Assembly: GCA_020860515.1 (NCBI GenBank)
Contig: JAJBUG010000086.1
Coordinates: 4,921-57,649, forward strand
Length of the DNA stretch: 52,729 bases
Reading direction: 5' to 3'
Source of the DNA: Bacteroidales bacterium
GTDB lineage: Bacteria; Bacteroidota; Bacteroidia; Bacteroidales; Muribaculaceae
Shown: positions 24,663 through 34,019 of the stretch, in pieces
How the letters are laid out: every line of letters starts with the position of its first letter
Position numbering within the stretch: position 1 is the stretch's first letter
The notes under the pieces: model-generated
What the model was told of the DNA's origin: nothing
The model's database searches: none
What the model saw: the letters and a program-made list of their open reading frames with translations, nothing else
Program-made: the position numbers and the translations under genes

Positions 24663-27600
24663 ATGATTATAAACAAGATAGGCAGTTTGCTATGTGTTTC
24701 AGCAGTACTGTGGTCAAACCAGATTTATGCAGCTGCTCCAATCACCTATAACTTCAACGATTCCTCACAGAAAATCGAGACTGTGGGCGTAGGCGAGTGT
24801 CAGATTCACAATGGTGTGCTCAGCTCGCAAGGCGCTTATGCAGTAATCGGTGCCCCGGATCTTAAAAATTATACTGTGGAATTCGACGCACGCACACCCC
24901 AAGGTGAAGACCAAGTGCAAATATGGGCTGGTTTTCGCACAGCAAATCGCTATGACAGATATGTGGTGGGCATTAAGGGCGGCCTTCAAGATGACCTTTA
25001 TCTAATGCGCACTGGCTACATGGGCATGGACGAATTGATGGGAGTGCGCCCATTAGGCTTTCACCCAGTGCCAGGCGAATGGCACAAATTAAAAATCGAA
25101 GTGTGTGACGATCGCATCCGTGTGTTTGTTGATGACAATGCACTTCCTCATATCGACATTACCGACTCGCACAGCGCCTACGCAGCACAGGGACCTGTGT
25201 CTCTTGGTGGAGCTTGGTTGCCAGCAGAGTTCGACAATGTAGTTATTACCCCTATCCCGGCAGGAGCACTCGCCAATGTGAAGCGCGAAGAGCTTAGCCT
25301 CAATATGACCGAAAATCAGAAAGAAACATTGCGCCAGCAACAGCGCTCACAATATACAGGCAAAAGCCTGCCATCGGTAAATCCAGCTCGCACTGTGATG
25401 GACCTTGATGGCGAATGGCTATTCATGCCATCTTACGGAATCGACGATTTGGCAGCGGTGACGGCCTCGACCGATGATCAGAATTGGCATGTAATGACAG
25501 TACCCAATTTTTGGAATCCGAGCCGCATTTGGCTCCATGGTGAGACCATGGGTTCAGCCTCAGGACATCAGTCAAAGGGAGTTTCTGACACTTATTATCA
25601 ACAAGAAACTGACCGTTGTGAAAATTACACCTTCAATTTCCATAAGACAGCTTATGCTTGGTATCGACAATGGATCGACTTGCCTCAGGAAATAAATGGA
25701 AAAGACCTTACACTGCACTTTGACGCAGTTTCCAAGAGCGCGGATGTGTACATCAATGGAGAGTTGGCAGGCAGCCATCTTGGAATGTTTGGTGAGTTTG
25801 ACATCGATGCTACCGCCCTGCTGCATCCAGGCAGAAATTTAATCGTAGTAGGCGTGGCTCGCGATCTCAATGGCGAAGACAGCAATAACAGCGCAGCAAT
25901 GGAGAATTACTATGCCAGCGTGCGCAAAGACGTCAATGACAACAAGGATGATGCCACGGCTAATGCGAAAGTATCAATTGATATTCCCCACGGTTTTTTT
26001 CAAGAAAATCCAGCTGGCATCTGGCAGCCGGTAACCTTGGTGATCACATCCCCATTGAAGATTACAGACGTGGCTATTCAGCCTAATCTTACTGGGGCTA
26101 ACTTTGATGTGGATGTGACCAATCATAATTCAAAAGCTCAGGATTACACAATTGAAGCTGTAATTTCAAGCACTGCTGACGGCTCAGTGCTGTATCAAGG
26201 TTCCCTTTCAAACCTCAAATCATTGAACCCAAACAATACAGAGATTTGCCATTGTACCATCAGTGATGTAAACCCCAAACTTTGGAGCCCGGAGCACCCT
26301 AATCTTTATGATTTTACCTTCAAACTCAAAGACACAAGGGGAAAAGTAGTAGATGAGGTGACAATTACCTCGGGATTCCGCACATTCGAGGCAAAAGACG
26401 GTTATCTCTACCTAAATGGAAAGAAATATTGGCTTAAGGGAGGCAATCATATTCCATTTGCATTGGCTCCTAATGATCAAGAATTAGCCCATAAGTTTAT
26501 GCAATTCATGAAAGAGGGCAATCTCAACAGCACACGTACTCATACTACTCCATGGAACGAACTCTGGGTTTCCGAGGCCGACCGCATGGGCGTGGCTATA
26601 AGCTTCGAAGGCACTTGGACCTGGCTCATGATCCACTCTACTCCAATCCTCGACCAGGCTACCCTTGACCTCTGGCATGATGAATGGATAAATCTTATAA
26701 AGAAATATCGCAATCACCCATCAGTGGTGTTCTGGACTGTAAACAACGAGATGAAATTTTACGACCTCGATGCCGACACCGAGCGTGCCAAGCAGAAATT
26801 CCATATCATTTCGGATGCAGTGGCCGATATGCGAGCAGCCGATCCAACCCGTCCGATCAGTTTCGACTCGAATTATGTGCGCAACAAGGCACTGCGCAGG
26901 TTTGGGCCTGATTTCTTCGCTGATGTCGATGATGGCGACATCGACGACAACCATGCTTACTATAATTGGTACGATTATTCTGTATTTAATTTCTTCAATG
27001 GTGAATTCCAGAAGGAATCAAAATATCCAGGCCGTCCGCTGATTAGCCAGGAGATGAGCACTGGCTATCCCAATGGCGAAACTGGCCATCCCACGCGCAG
27101 CTATCAGCTTATACATCAAAATCCCTACTCATTGATAGGTTACGAAGCTTACGATTGGGCCGATCCAAAAACTTTTCTAAAAGTGCAATCATTTATTACT
27201 GGCGAGTTGGCCGAGTGTCTTCGCCGCACCTGTGATGAAGCCAGCGGAATCATGCACTTCGCATACATGACATGGTTTCGCCAATGCTACGACGCCCAGA
27301 ATATCGAACCATATCCCACCTATTATGCAATGCAGCGCGCTATGCAGCCAGTGCTTGTTAGCGCAGAGTTGTGGGGACGCCATGCCTACGCTGGTCAGGA
27401 GTTAAATCCGCGAGTATATGTGGTAAACGATGATAGCGAAGGGCGAAATCTTAGCAATCTTATGCTCTCATGGAAATTGACCAGTCAAAATGGTTCAGTA
27501 TTAAGCCAAGGGAAACAAGATTTCCCAGATGTAGCTTATTATCAGAGAAAATACATTACCCCCACCATCGAAGTGCCAGCAGGCCTTAATGGTATCGACC

Positions 27601-28346
27601 GCGCATGCCTCAGTTTTGAACTCCACCAAGGAGGGAAAACCCTTTCACGCAATCATTACGACCTCGCCTTGGGTTCTCATCCTTGGGCAAGTTACACAGT
27701 AGAAAAAGACAAAAAGGTATTGCTCATAAGCGACAAAGCTGACAATAGCAGCCTTAACTCTATTGGCTTGACATGCACGAGCTGCCCCTTGGCTGCTCTG
27801 AAAGACAAAAAGCCTAAATATGACCTATATGTGGTGGCTGATATCGCTGCCCCTACTCAGCAGCAAGCACAAGCTCTCCGCAATTTAATAAAGAATGGGG
27901 CACATGTGTTGATTCTCAACACTCCTGAATTGGCACAGACCGTCTTTCCCGAATATATCACTGGCATTTCCCCAGTAACTGAAGGAGATATTGCTGTAAT
28001 GGAGCGCCCAGAGAATAAAGTGTTTGATGGCTTAGACTTCCTTGATTTGAGATATTTCAATAATAACCAGCGTGAGATGCCATCGGTATGCCATAGCATG
28101 ATCCATGCCAACCGCAGCCCCCATGTTACGGAATTAGCCTCTCACATGCGTATCCATAGTTATCTTGATGACCAAGATATGGATGCTCGAACAAACAAAA
28201 TCAATGAGCTGCGTGGCCTTACTATGCTAACAATTGAGGATGGTGATGGCTTGGCCATGGTATCAACGATGGCAACCGAAAAAGCTGACACTGATCCAGT
28301 GGCCGGTAGATTATTGTCGAACATGGTTAATGAAATGCTACGATGA
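24663..28346 (+). CDS. GH2-family beta-glycosidase with N-terminal LamG/DUF1080-like domain
   Basis: A 1227-residue secreted enzyme. A signal peptide is followed by a concanavalin-like jelly roll at about residues 30-200 (NYTVEFDARTPQ, PGEWHKLKIEV). The GH2 sugar-binding domain contains WYRQWIDLPQEINGKDLTLH, then immunoglobulin-like and TIM-barrel domains. The acid/base Glu is in FWTVNNEMKF (about residue 692) and the likely nucleophile Glu in PLISQEMSTGYP (about 795). The C-terminal 300 residues are extra domains of no recognised type. GH2 includes beta-galactosidases, mannosidases and glucuronidases, so specificity is open. Its stop overlaps the GH31 ATG (ATGA). Confidence 0.9.
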   Translation: MIINKIGSLLCVSAVLWSNQIYAAAPITYNFNDSSQKIETVGVGECQIHNGVLSSQGAYAVIGAPDLKNYTVEFDARTPQGEDQVQIWAGFRTANRYDRYVVGIKGGLQDDLYLMRTGYMGMDELMGVRPLGFHPVPGEWHKLKIEVCDDRIRVFVDDNALPHIDITDSHSAYAAQGPVSLGGAWLPAEFDNVVITPIPAGALANVKREELSLNMTENQKETLRQQQRSQYTGKSLPSVNPARTVMDLDGEWLFMPSYGIDDLAAVTASTDDQNWHVMTVPNFWNPSRIWLHGETMGSASGHQSKGVSDTYYQQETDRCENYTFNFHKTAYAWYRQWIDLPQEINGKDLTLHFDAVSKSADVYINGELAGSHLGMFGEFDIDATALLHPGRNLIVVGVARDLNGEDSNNSAAMENYYASVRKDVNDNKDDATANAKVSIDIPHGFFQENPAGIWQPVTLVITSPLKITDVAIQPNLTGANFDVDVTNHNSKAQDYTIEAVISSTADGSVLYQGSLSNLKSLNPNNTEICHCTISDVNPKLWSPEHPNLYDFTFKLKDTRGKVVDEVTITSGFRTFEAKDGYLYLNGKKYWLKGGNHIPFALAPNDQELAHKFMQFMKEGNLNSTRTHTTPWNELWVSEADRMGVAISFEGTWTWLMIHSTPILDQATLDLWHDEWINLIKKYRNHPSVVFWTVNNEMKFYDLDADTERAKQKFHIISDAVADMRAADPTRPISFDSNYVRNKALRRFGPDFFADVDDGDIDDNHAYYNWYDYSVFNFFNGEFQKESKYPGRPLISQEMSTGYPNGETGHPTRSYQLIHQNPYSLIGYEAYDWADPKTFLKVQSFITGELAECLRRTCDEASGIMHFAYMTWFRQCYDAQNIEPYPTYYAMQRAMQPVLVSAELWGRHAYAGQELNPRVYVVNDDSEGRNLSNLMLSWKLTSQNGSVLSQGKQDFPDVAYYQRKYITPTIEVPAGLNGIDRACLSFELHQGGKTLSRNHYDLALGSHPWASYTVEKDKKVLLISDKADNSSLNSIGLTCTSCPLAALKDKKPKYDLYVVADIAAPTQQQAQALRNLIKNGAHVLILNTPELAQTVFPEYITGISPVTEGDIAVMERPENKVFDGLDFLDLRYFNNNQREMPSVCHSMIHANRSPHVTELASHMRIHSYLDDQDMDARTNKINELRGLTMLTIEDGDGLAMVSTMATEKADTDPVAGRLLSNMVNEMLR

Positions 28347-30670
28347 ATAAGATAGCAATCTCTTCCTTCTTAGCTGGCATAATGACAGCTTCCTTGGCCA
28401 TGGGGCAATATCAGCCTCCTGACACTGAGCGCACACTAAAGTTGGAGACAAAGGTGCCGACCGTAACATTCACGGGGGACCATCAAGCAGTCATTGGTTG
28501 CGAGGAAACGGAGAACGGAATCGATATAACCACAACCGGAGGCATTCTCTCGCTACAACTCTGCAGCAACAATGCCTTGCGTGTGAATTTTCATCCTAAG
28601 GATTTTAAGGAAACGGGCAGCTACAGCGTCGCGAAGATGCCGACGGCTGCCAAGTTTGAGGTTGATAATAACGAAGTCTGCGTCGGCATGACGTGGGATG
28701 GAGGCAGCGTGAAAGTGAACAAGTCGCTCGGGTGCCTCGAATTCTATGGACCTGACGGCGCAAGGCTTCTTTTTGAATCGCCTCATGGCGCACGATGCAA
28801 TGCAGCGACGGATTCAATTTTTCCAGGATGCAATTTTGAAATTCAATCCTCCGAAGCACTATATGGCTTGGGCGAATTTCGAGATGGCTTAACTAATCTG
28901 CGCAATTCGGCACGTGTGCTTGAGCAGTTCAACACCCAGGCTGCTATACCTGTGCTGGTTTCATCGCGTGGCTGGGGCTTACTTTGGGACAATCCTTCGC
29001 GCACCGTGTTTGAGAACAAGGATAATGCCCTTTCATTCATTTCGGATTATGGCAAAAATGTGGATTATTACGTGCTCTTCGGCAATGGCTCGATGGATGG
29101 CGTTGTATCGGCCTATCGCAATCTTACAGGGCAATGCCCAATGATGCCCAAGTGGGCTCTTGGCTTTCACCAAAGTCGCAATCGCTATGCCACACAGCAA
29201 GAATATCTCGATGTGGCTCGCCGCATTGTGGATGAGAATATTCAATGCAGCACACTATTCATCGACTATCACCATTGGGGAAAATATGGCACTGGTTCGT
29301 TCCGTTTTGATGAAGAGCAATGGCCTGACCTGGCTGGAATGCTCGACACCCTGCACAATGAATGTGGAATGAAAGCCGTAGTAACCATTTGGCCTTGTTT
29401 CAAGCCTGGCACAGAAAACTATGACAAGATGAACGCAAATGGCTACATCCTTAATGGCGCTATTGCCATTGATGGTGAAATTTATGACCCATTCAATCCA
29501 GGAGCTGCTGAAATGTACGGTGATTTGGTGGCTCCATTGATGCGCACTGGTCTGGATGGGTGGTTTCTTGATGGTCCAGAGCCCGACCACACTGCCTCAT
29601 ATTTGACCAAAACCACTTATGCAGGCGAAGCGCTAAGAGTGAGGAATGTATACCCAACCGTGCATATGCAGAATTTCTATACTCGCCTTTGCAAAGAACG
29701 TCCCGGGCAGCGTCATTATATGCTCACGCGCTGCGCTTGGGCTGGACAACAACGGTTTGGCACAGCTGTATGGAGCGGTGATATACCGAGTGATTTCCCT
29801 GAATTGGCGCTTCAAGTAGCTGCCGGGCTTAGCTATTGCTCCACTGGAATGCCCTATTGGACCACTGACATCGGGGGTTATGCTGGGGGCGATCCTCAAG
29901 ATGAAGCATACCGCGAAGTATTCACACGTTGGTTTCAATATGGCACATTTTGCCCTATTTTCCGCAGTCACGGACGCCGTGCGCCAGGAAATACTCGCGT
30001 GCCAAACGAATTATGGGCTTATGGTGATACCGTGCAGCGCATTTGCACAGATTTTATCAACCTTCGATATCGCTTGATGCCATACATCTACACCTTGGAT
30101 TATTATGTAAGCGATAAGAATTATACACCTATGCGCCTGTTGGCTTTTGATTTCCCAAATGATTCAAAGGCAATTGAATGTAAAGACCAATTCATGTATG
30201 GTCCCTCATTCTTGGTATGTCCTGTGCTTGAAGCTGGTGCCACAAATAGAAATGTATGGCTGCCGGAAGGTACTAATTGGATAGATTACTGGACAGGAAC
30301 ACTCCACAATGGAGGCCAAGAAATTGTGGCAGCTTCTCCTATTGAACAAATACCACTTTATGTGCGACAGGGTTCAATCATTCCCCAAGACATTGAAGAT
30401 ATTCTTTCAATAGACATATACCCTGGAGCTGATGCAGAGTTCACGCTCTACGACGACGATGGCGAGAGCCTTGACTACCAAGATGGCAAACGTCAAATCG
30501 TAGATCTGAAATGGGACGACAATGCACATCAGCTAACCTTATGTGCGGCTCGTGGGCAATATGTGGCTAATCCACGGCATATTAACGTTCGCTTAAAAGG
30601 ATATAATGGCGCAGACGACTCGATGCGTATGGTATATTTTGACGGATCCAAGAAAACAGTTAAATTCTAA
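28343..30670 (+). CDS. GH31-family alpha-glycosidase
   Basis: A 775-residue secreted enzyme (signal peptide ending ASLAMGQ). The N-terminal beta domain contains LYGLGEFRDG. The catalytic barrel carries the nucleophile Asp410 in GWFLDGPEP, where family members usually have W-x-D-x-x-E, and the acid/base Asp480 in WSGDIPSDF. PIFRSHGRRAP, RYRLMPYIYTL and the C-terminal FTLYDDDGESLDYQ are family landmarks. GH31 covers alpha-glucosidases, alpha-xylosidases and others; the sequence does not decide. The start overlaps the GH2 stop by 4 bases, so translational coupling is likely. Confidence 0.93.
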   Translation: MNKIAISSFLAGIMTASLAMGQYQPPDTERTLKLETKVPTVTFTGDHQAVIGCEETENGIDITTTGGILSLQLCSNNALRVNFHPKDFKETGSYSVAKMPTAAKFEVDNNEVCVGMTWDGGSVKVNKSLGCLEFYGPDGARLLFESPHGARCNAATDSIFPGCNFEIQSSEALYGLGEFRDGLTNLRNSARVLEQFNTQAAIPVLVSSRGWGLLWDNPSRTVFENKDNALSFISDYGKNVDYYVLFGNGSMDGVVSAYRNLTGQCPMMPKWALGFHQSRNRYATQQEYLDVARRIVDENIQCSTLFIDYHHWGKYGTGSFRFDEEQWPDLAGMLDTLHNECGMKAVVTIWPCFKPGTENYDKMNANGYILNGAIAIDGEIYDPFNPGAAEMYGDLVAPLMRTGLDGWFLDGPEPDHTASYLTKTTYAGEALRVRNVYPTVHMQNFYTRLCKERPGQRHYMLTRCAWAGQQRFGTAVWSGDIPSDFPELALQVAAGLSYCSTGMPYWTTDIGGYAGGDPQDEAYREVFTRWFQYGTFCPIFRSHGRRAPGNTRVPNELWAYGDTVQRICTDFINLRYRLMPYIYTLDYYVSDKNYTPMRLLAFDFPNDSKAIECKDQFMYGPSFLVCPVLEAGATNRNVWLPEGTNWIDYWTGTLHNGGQEIVAASPIEQIPLYVRQGSIIPQDIEDILSIDIYPGADAEFTLYDDDGESLDYQDGKRQIVDLKWDDNAHQLTLCAARGQYVANPRHINVRLKGYNGADDSMRMVYFDGSKKTVKF

Positions 30671-30674
30671 TCTT

Positions 30675-32573
30675 ATGTGGAGGTACGCTATCATAATCCT
30701 AAATCTCATAGTAGCTTGTGGGCAAGGCTCTGCCGAAGAGCTAAGTCCACAAGAGCGCTATGATTTAGTGCATCGCGATTTGGCACGCGGATGGAACACC
30801 TGGGATACTCGCTCAGTGCTCAATCAGCTGTATATGCCTTACGCCTTCGGCTTGGAATTGCAACTTGAGGATTCTGTGGGCCAACGCAAATCTAATTTTC
30901 GAATTGGCGAGCGTGGCACAGATGCAGCCACTCTGCGCCCATACGCCCATGCCTATGATGGCAGTTATTGGAAAATCGGAGTGCAATGGCATGGAATTGA
31001 CCTTGAGATTGAAAGTGCCTCACAAGATAGCACTAATGTAACAATTTTGCATTGCAATGATGCTATCAAAGATTCTAAACTGATTGTACGCCCCACCACA
31101 TTTTGGATGCGAGGCAATCAAGTAGCAATTGACTCGATGGGAAACTATCAAATCGGGCCCAAAGATAAATCGTTAATTGTAAAAGGCGCAGTGCTTGCAC
31201 CACATCTGAAGATTGGTCAAGGTCAAATAATCGCACCGTTATCTCAGGATATTATCATAGCAAACAATTTCCAAGGCAGAGAGGCGGAAGCTCGCAGCTT
31301 CGTTTCTAATAAAGCCAAAAATTTAGAAACTGCTCAGAGATCCACTTACGGCGACAATTATGATTGTTACAAAGGAATGCAGACAGTGCTGGGATGGAAT
31401 AATATTTATGACCCCACAATTCGTCGTGTGATTACACCTGTAAGCCGAATATGGAGCAGCGAATGGTTTGCCAGTAAGGATTTTGGCGGATTTACTCTAT
31501 TCTGCTGGGATGCCTATTTCGCAGCCATGATGCTCGGCGTTGACAATAAAGAATTGGCTTATGCCAATATCGGAGAAATCACATTGGCCCTGACCGAGGC
31601 AGGCTTCGTGCCAAACTGCTATTACAGCAATGGATTCAAAAGCCGCGACCGCAGTCAACCGCCCGTGGGATCGTTAGCTTTATGGTATCTTTATGAAAGA
31701 TATGGCGATAAATGGCTGCTTGAGCTTCTTTATGACAACTTGCTCACTTGGAACCGTTGGTGGAACACAAATCGTAACTGGGACGGACTTCTATGCCAAG
31801 GAAGTTCGCCTTACGAAAAGATAACCTATTTCCGCAGTGAATATGATGCAAACACGCGATATGGTGCTATTTTGGAATCCGGCCTTGACAATTCGCCCAT
31901 GTATGATGAAGTAGATTTTGACACCGCACGCCATTTACTTACTCAACAAGATGTGGGTCTTACTTCGCTCTATGTGATGGATTGCAATTATCTGGCCAAG
32001 ATTGCCAATGAGCTTGACAAAACAGATGATGCAGCAGAATTAAAAGCACGTGCTAATCAATATTCTCAGGCATTGCAGGAACTATGGTGTGAGGAGGATG
32101 GGATGTTTTATAATCGCTCGGCAATAGATGGGAGCTTTAACAAGCGTACCAGTCCTACTAATTTTTATCCTCTGATTGCCAATGTGGCCACTCCTGCCCA
32201 GGCTGAACGCATGATTTCCGAGCATCTTTGCAACTCCGAGGAATTTGGAGGGGATTATGTAATACCTGCTACCCCACGCAACGATCCATCCTTCACCGAC
32301 AATGAATATTGGCGCGGACGCATCTGGGGACCACTTAACTTCCTCACATATCTTGGCCTTTGCAATTATGATTGTGCAGAAGTGAGAAAAGAGTTTGCAG
32401 AAAAATCCAAGAAACTCTTCTTGCAATCGTGGATGGGACCTGGATATGTATTTGAAAATTATAATGCGGTCACAGGCGATGGTGATGACATATTGCGCAG
32501 TGACAAATATTATCACTGGGGAGCGCTCTTAGCTCTGATTTCATTAATCGAAAACGATATTGTAAAAATATAA
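30675..32573 (+). CDS. GH63/MGH1-type alpha-glycosidase
   Basis: A 632-residue enzyme with a short signal peptide (IIILNLIVACGQGSAEE). Residues about 25-220 are an N-terminal beta domain, then an (alpha/alpha)6 barrel follows with FGGFTLFCWDAYFAAMML (likely catalytic Asp), PPVGSLALWYLYERYGD, ESGLDNSPMYD and NEYWRGRIWGPLNFL (likely catalytic Glu). This is the pattern of GH63 and mannosylglycerate-hydrolase-like enzymes. The ATG at 30675 starts 5 bases after the GH31 stop; a longer frame starting inside GH31 was rejected because the signal peptide begins at 30675. Confidence 0.87.
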   Translation: MWRYAIIILNLIVACGQGSAEELSPQERYDLVHRDLARGWNTWDTRSVLNQLYMPYAFGLELQLEDSVGQRKSNFRIGERGTDAATLRPYAHAYDGSYWKIGVQWHGIDLEIESASQDSTNVTILHCNDAIKDSKLIVRPTTFWMRGNQVAIDSMGNYQIGPKDKSLIVKGAVLAPHLKIGQGQIIAPLSQDIIIANNFQGREAEARSFVSNKAKNLETAQRSTYGDNYDCYKGMQTVLGWNNIYDPTIRRVITPVSRIWSSEWFASKDFGGFTLFCWDAYFAAMMLGVDNKELAYANIGEITLALTEAGFVPNCYYSNGFKSRDRSQPPVGSLALWYLYERYGDKWLLELLYDNLLTWNRWWNTNRNWDGLLCQGSSPYEKITYFRSEYDANTRYGAILESGLDNSPMYDEVDFDTARHLLTQQDVGLTSLYVMDCNYLAKIANELDKTDDAAELKARANQYSQALQELWCEEDGMFYNRSAIDGSFNKRTSPTNFYPLIANVATPAQAERMISEHLCNSEEFGGDYVIPATPRNDPSFTDNEYWRGRIWGPLNFLTYLGLCNYDCAEVRKEFAEKSKKLFLQSWMGPGYVFENYNAVTGDGDDILRSDKYYHWGALLALISLIENDIVKI

Positions 32574-32576
32574 ATC

Positions 32577-34019
32577 ATGAAAAAGTTTTTAATACTCTTG
32601 TTTGCTGCCTTGGCCCTGACCACCAATGCCAAGGTGCAACTCCCCCCACTGATGGGCGATAACATGGTGCTGCAGCGCAACACCGATGTGAAAATTTGGG
32701 GCTCTGCTGCCCCTAACAGCAATGTCACTGTTACTCCCTCTTGGTCGAATTCATCAGTAAATGTAAAGGCTGACAAGGAAGGGAAATTCGTTGCCAATGT
32801 TGCCACTGGCGATGCAGGAGGTCCCTTTGAAATCACTGTAACTGACAATGATGGCTCAGTAATCATTAAGAATGTGCTGCTTGGCGAGGTATGGTTCTGC
32901 GCTGGTCAGAGCAACATGGAAATGCCCATGCGCGGATTTAGTCGCCAGCCTCTTACGGGCACCAACGATGTGATAGCCCGAGCCAAGGCTTCGACTCCAA
33001 TCAGAATGTTCATAAGCGATAGCAAAAATGGCGAGTGGGTGCGCCAATTCAGCAAGACACCCTTGGAAACAAACAAAGGAGCTTGGTTTGAGAACACACC
33101 TGAGAATGTGGCCAATACCAGCGCTGCTGCTTATTTCTTTGCCCAATACCTTCAGGACGTGCTCGATGTGCCCGTAGGAATTATGGTATCCACCCTTGGC
33201 GGTAGCCGCATAGAACCTTGGCTAAGCCGTGAAGTGATTGAGAAAAACCATCCCGACATCAGCCTTGCAATACTCGACAATGATGAGGAAGTGAAGCAAC
33301 ATTCTGATCCTTGCGTATTGTTCAATGCAAAGGTTTATCCTTTCCTCAATTATGCAATTCGTGGGATGCTGTGGTATCAAGGCGAGAGCAATCGCGACAA
33401 TGCTGATATTTATGATGATTTGATGGCCGAAATGGTTGCCGATTATCGCGATCGATGGGATGTAGGTGAATTTCCTTTCTATTTCGTGGAAATTGCTCCT
33501 TATGATTACAATAATGCCAAAGACACCGACGCAGCTAAGCTGCGCGAGGCTCAAAGCCGTGCGGCCAAGAAAATTCCCAACTCAGGCATAGCTTCTACCT
33601 TGGATATTGGCAATTACAATTTCATCCATCCTACTAATAAGAAAACTGTAGGCGATAGATTGGCTTGGCTGGCCTTAGCTAATACTTATGGCATGACAGG
33701 CTTTGGAAGCCAGAGCCCTGTGTATGAATCCATGGAAGTGAAGGATGGAAAAATCTATATCAATGTAATCAATGCGGAGCGGGGACTATGCCCCATGTGG
33801 ACTTCGCTTACGGGCTTTGAAATCGCTGGCGAGGATCAAGTGTTTCATCCAGCCTTCGCTGAAATTGAGACAAAGAGTTGCCGCTTGGCTGTATCCTCGC
33901 CCGAGGTGCCAAATCCAGTGGCCGTAAGGTATTGCTATCAGAATACTCCAGAATGTTCGGTTTATAATACCCATGGTCTTCCACTACTTCCCTTCCGCAC
34001 TGATAACTGGAATAAATGA
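32577..34019 (+). CDS. Sialate O-acetylesterase-like SGNH esterase
   Basis: A 480-residue secreted esterase. The signal peptide (ILLFAALALTTNA) is followed by the family start LPPLMGDNMVLQR. The SGNH nucleophile Ser lies in WFCAGQSNMEMPM (about residue 114), the second block in GMLWYQGESNRDNA, and the catalytic His in YNFIHPTNKKTVGDRLA. Bacteroidales members remove acetyl groups from sialic acid or from plant and other glycans. It contains a C6 run at 32642-32647 that is in frame, unlike the run in the heparinase-like gene. It is 3 bases after the GH63-like stop and overlaps the next ATG. Confidence 0.93.
   Translation: MKKFLILLFAALALTTNAKVQLPPLMGDNMVLQRNTDVKIWGSAAPNSNVTVTPSWSNSSVNVKADKEGKFVANVATGDAGGPFEITVTDNDGSVIIKNVLLGEVWFCAGQSNMEMPMRGFSRQPLTGTNDVIARAKASTPIRMFISDSKNGEWVRQFSKTPLETNKGAWFENTPENVANTSAAAYFFAQYLQDVLDVPVGIMVSTLGGSRIEPWLSREVIEKNHPDISLAILDNDEEVKQHSDPCVLFNAKVYPFLNYAIRGMLWYQGESNRDNADIYDDLMAEMVADYRDRWDVGEFPFYFVEIAPYDYNNAKDTDAAKLREAQSRAAKKIPNSGIASTLDIGNYNFIHPTNKKTVGDRLAWLALANTYGMTGFGSQSPVYESMEVKDGKIYINVINAERGLCPMWTSLTGFEIAGEDQVFHPAFAEIETKSCRLAVSSPEVPNPVAVRYCYQNTPECSVYNTHGLPLLPFRTDNWNK

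Noticed and set aside
32642..32647. C6 tract in the esterase gene as another frameshift
   Set aside because: The frame is continuous (LPPLMGDNMVLQ) and matches the family, so this run is intact.
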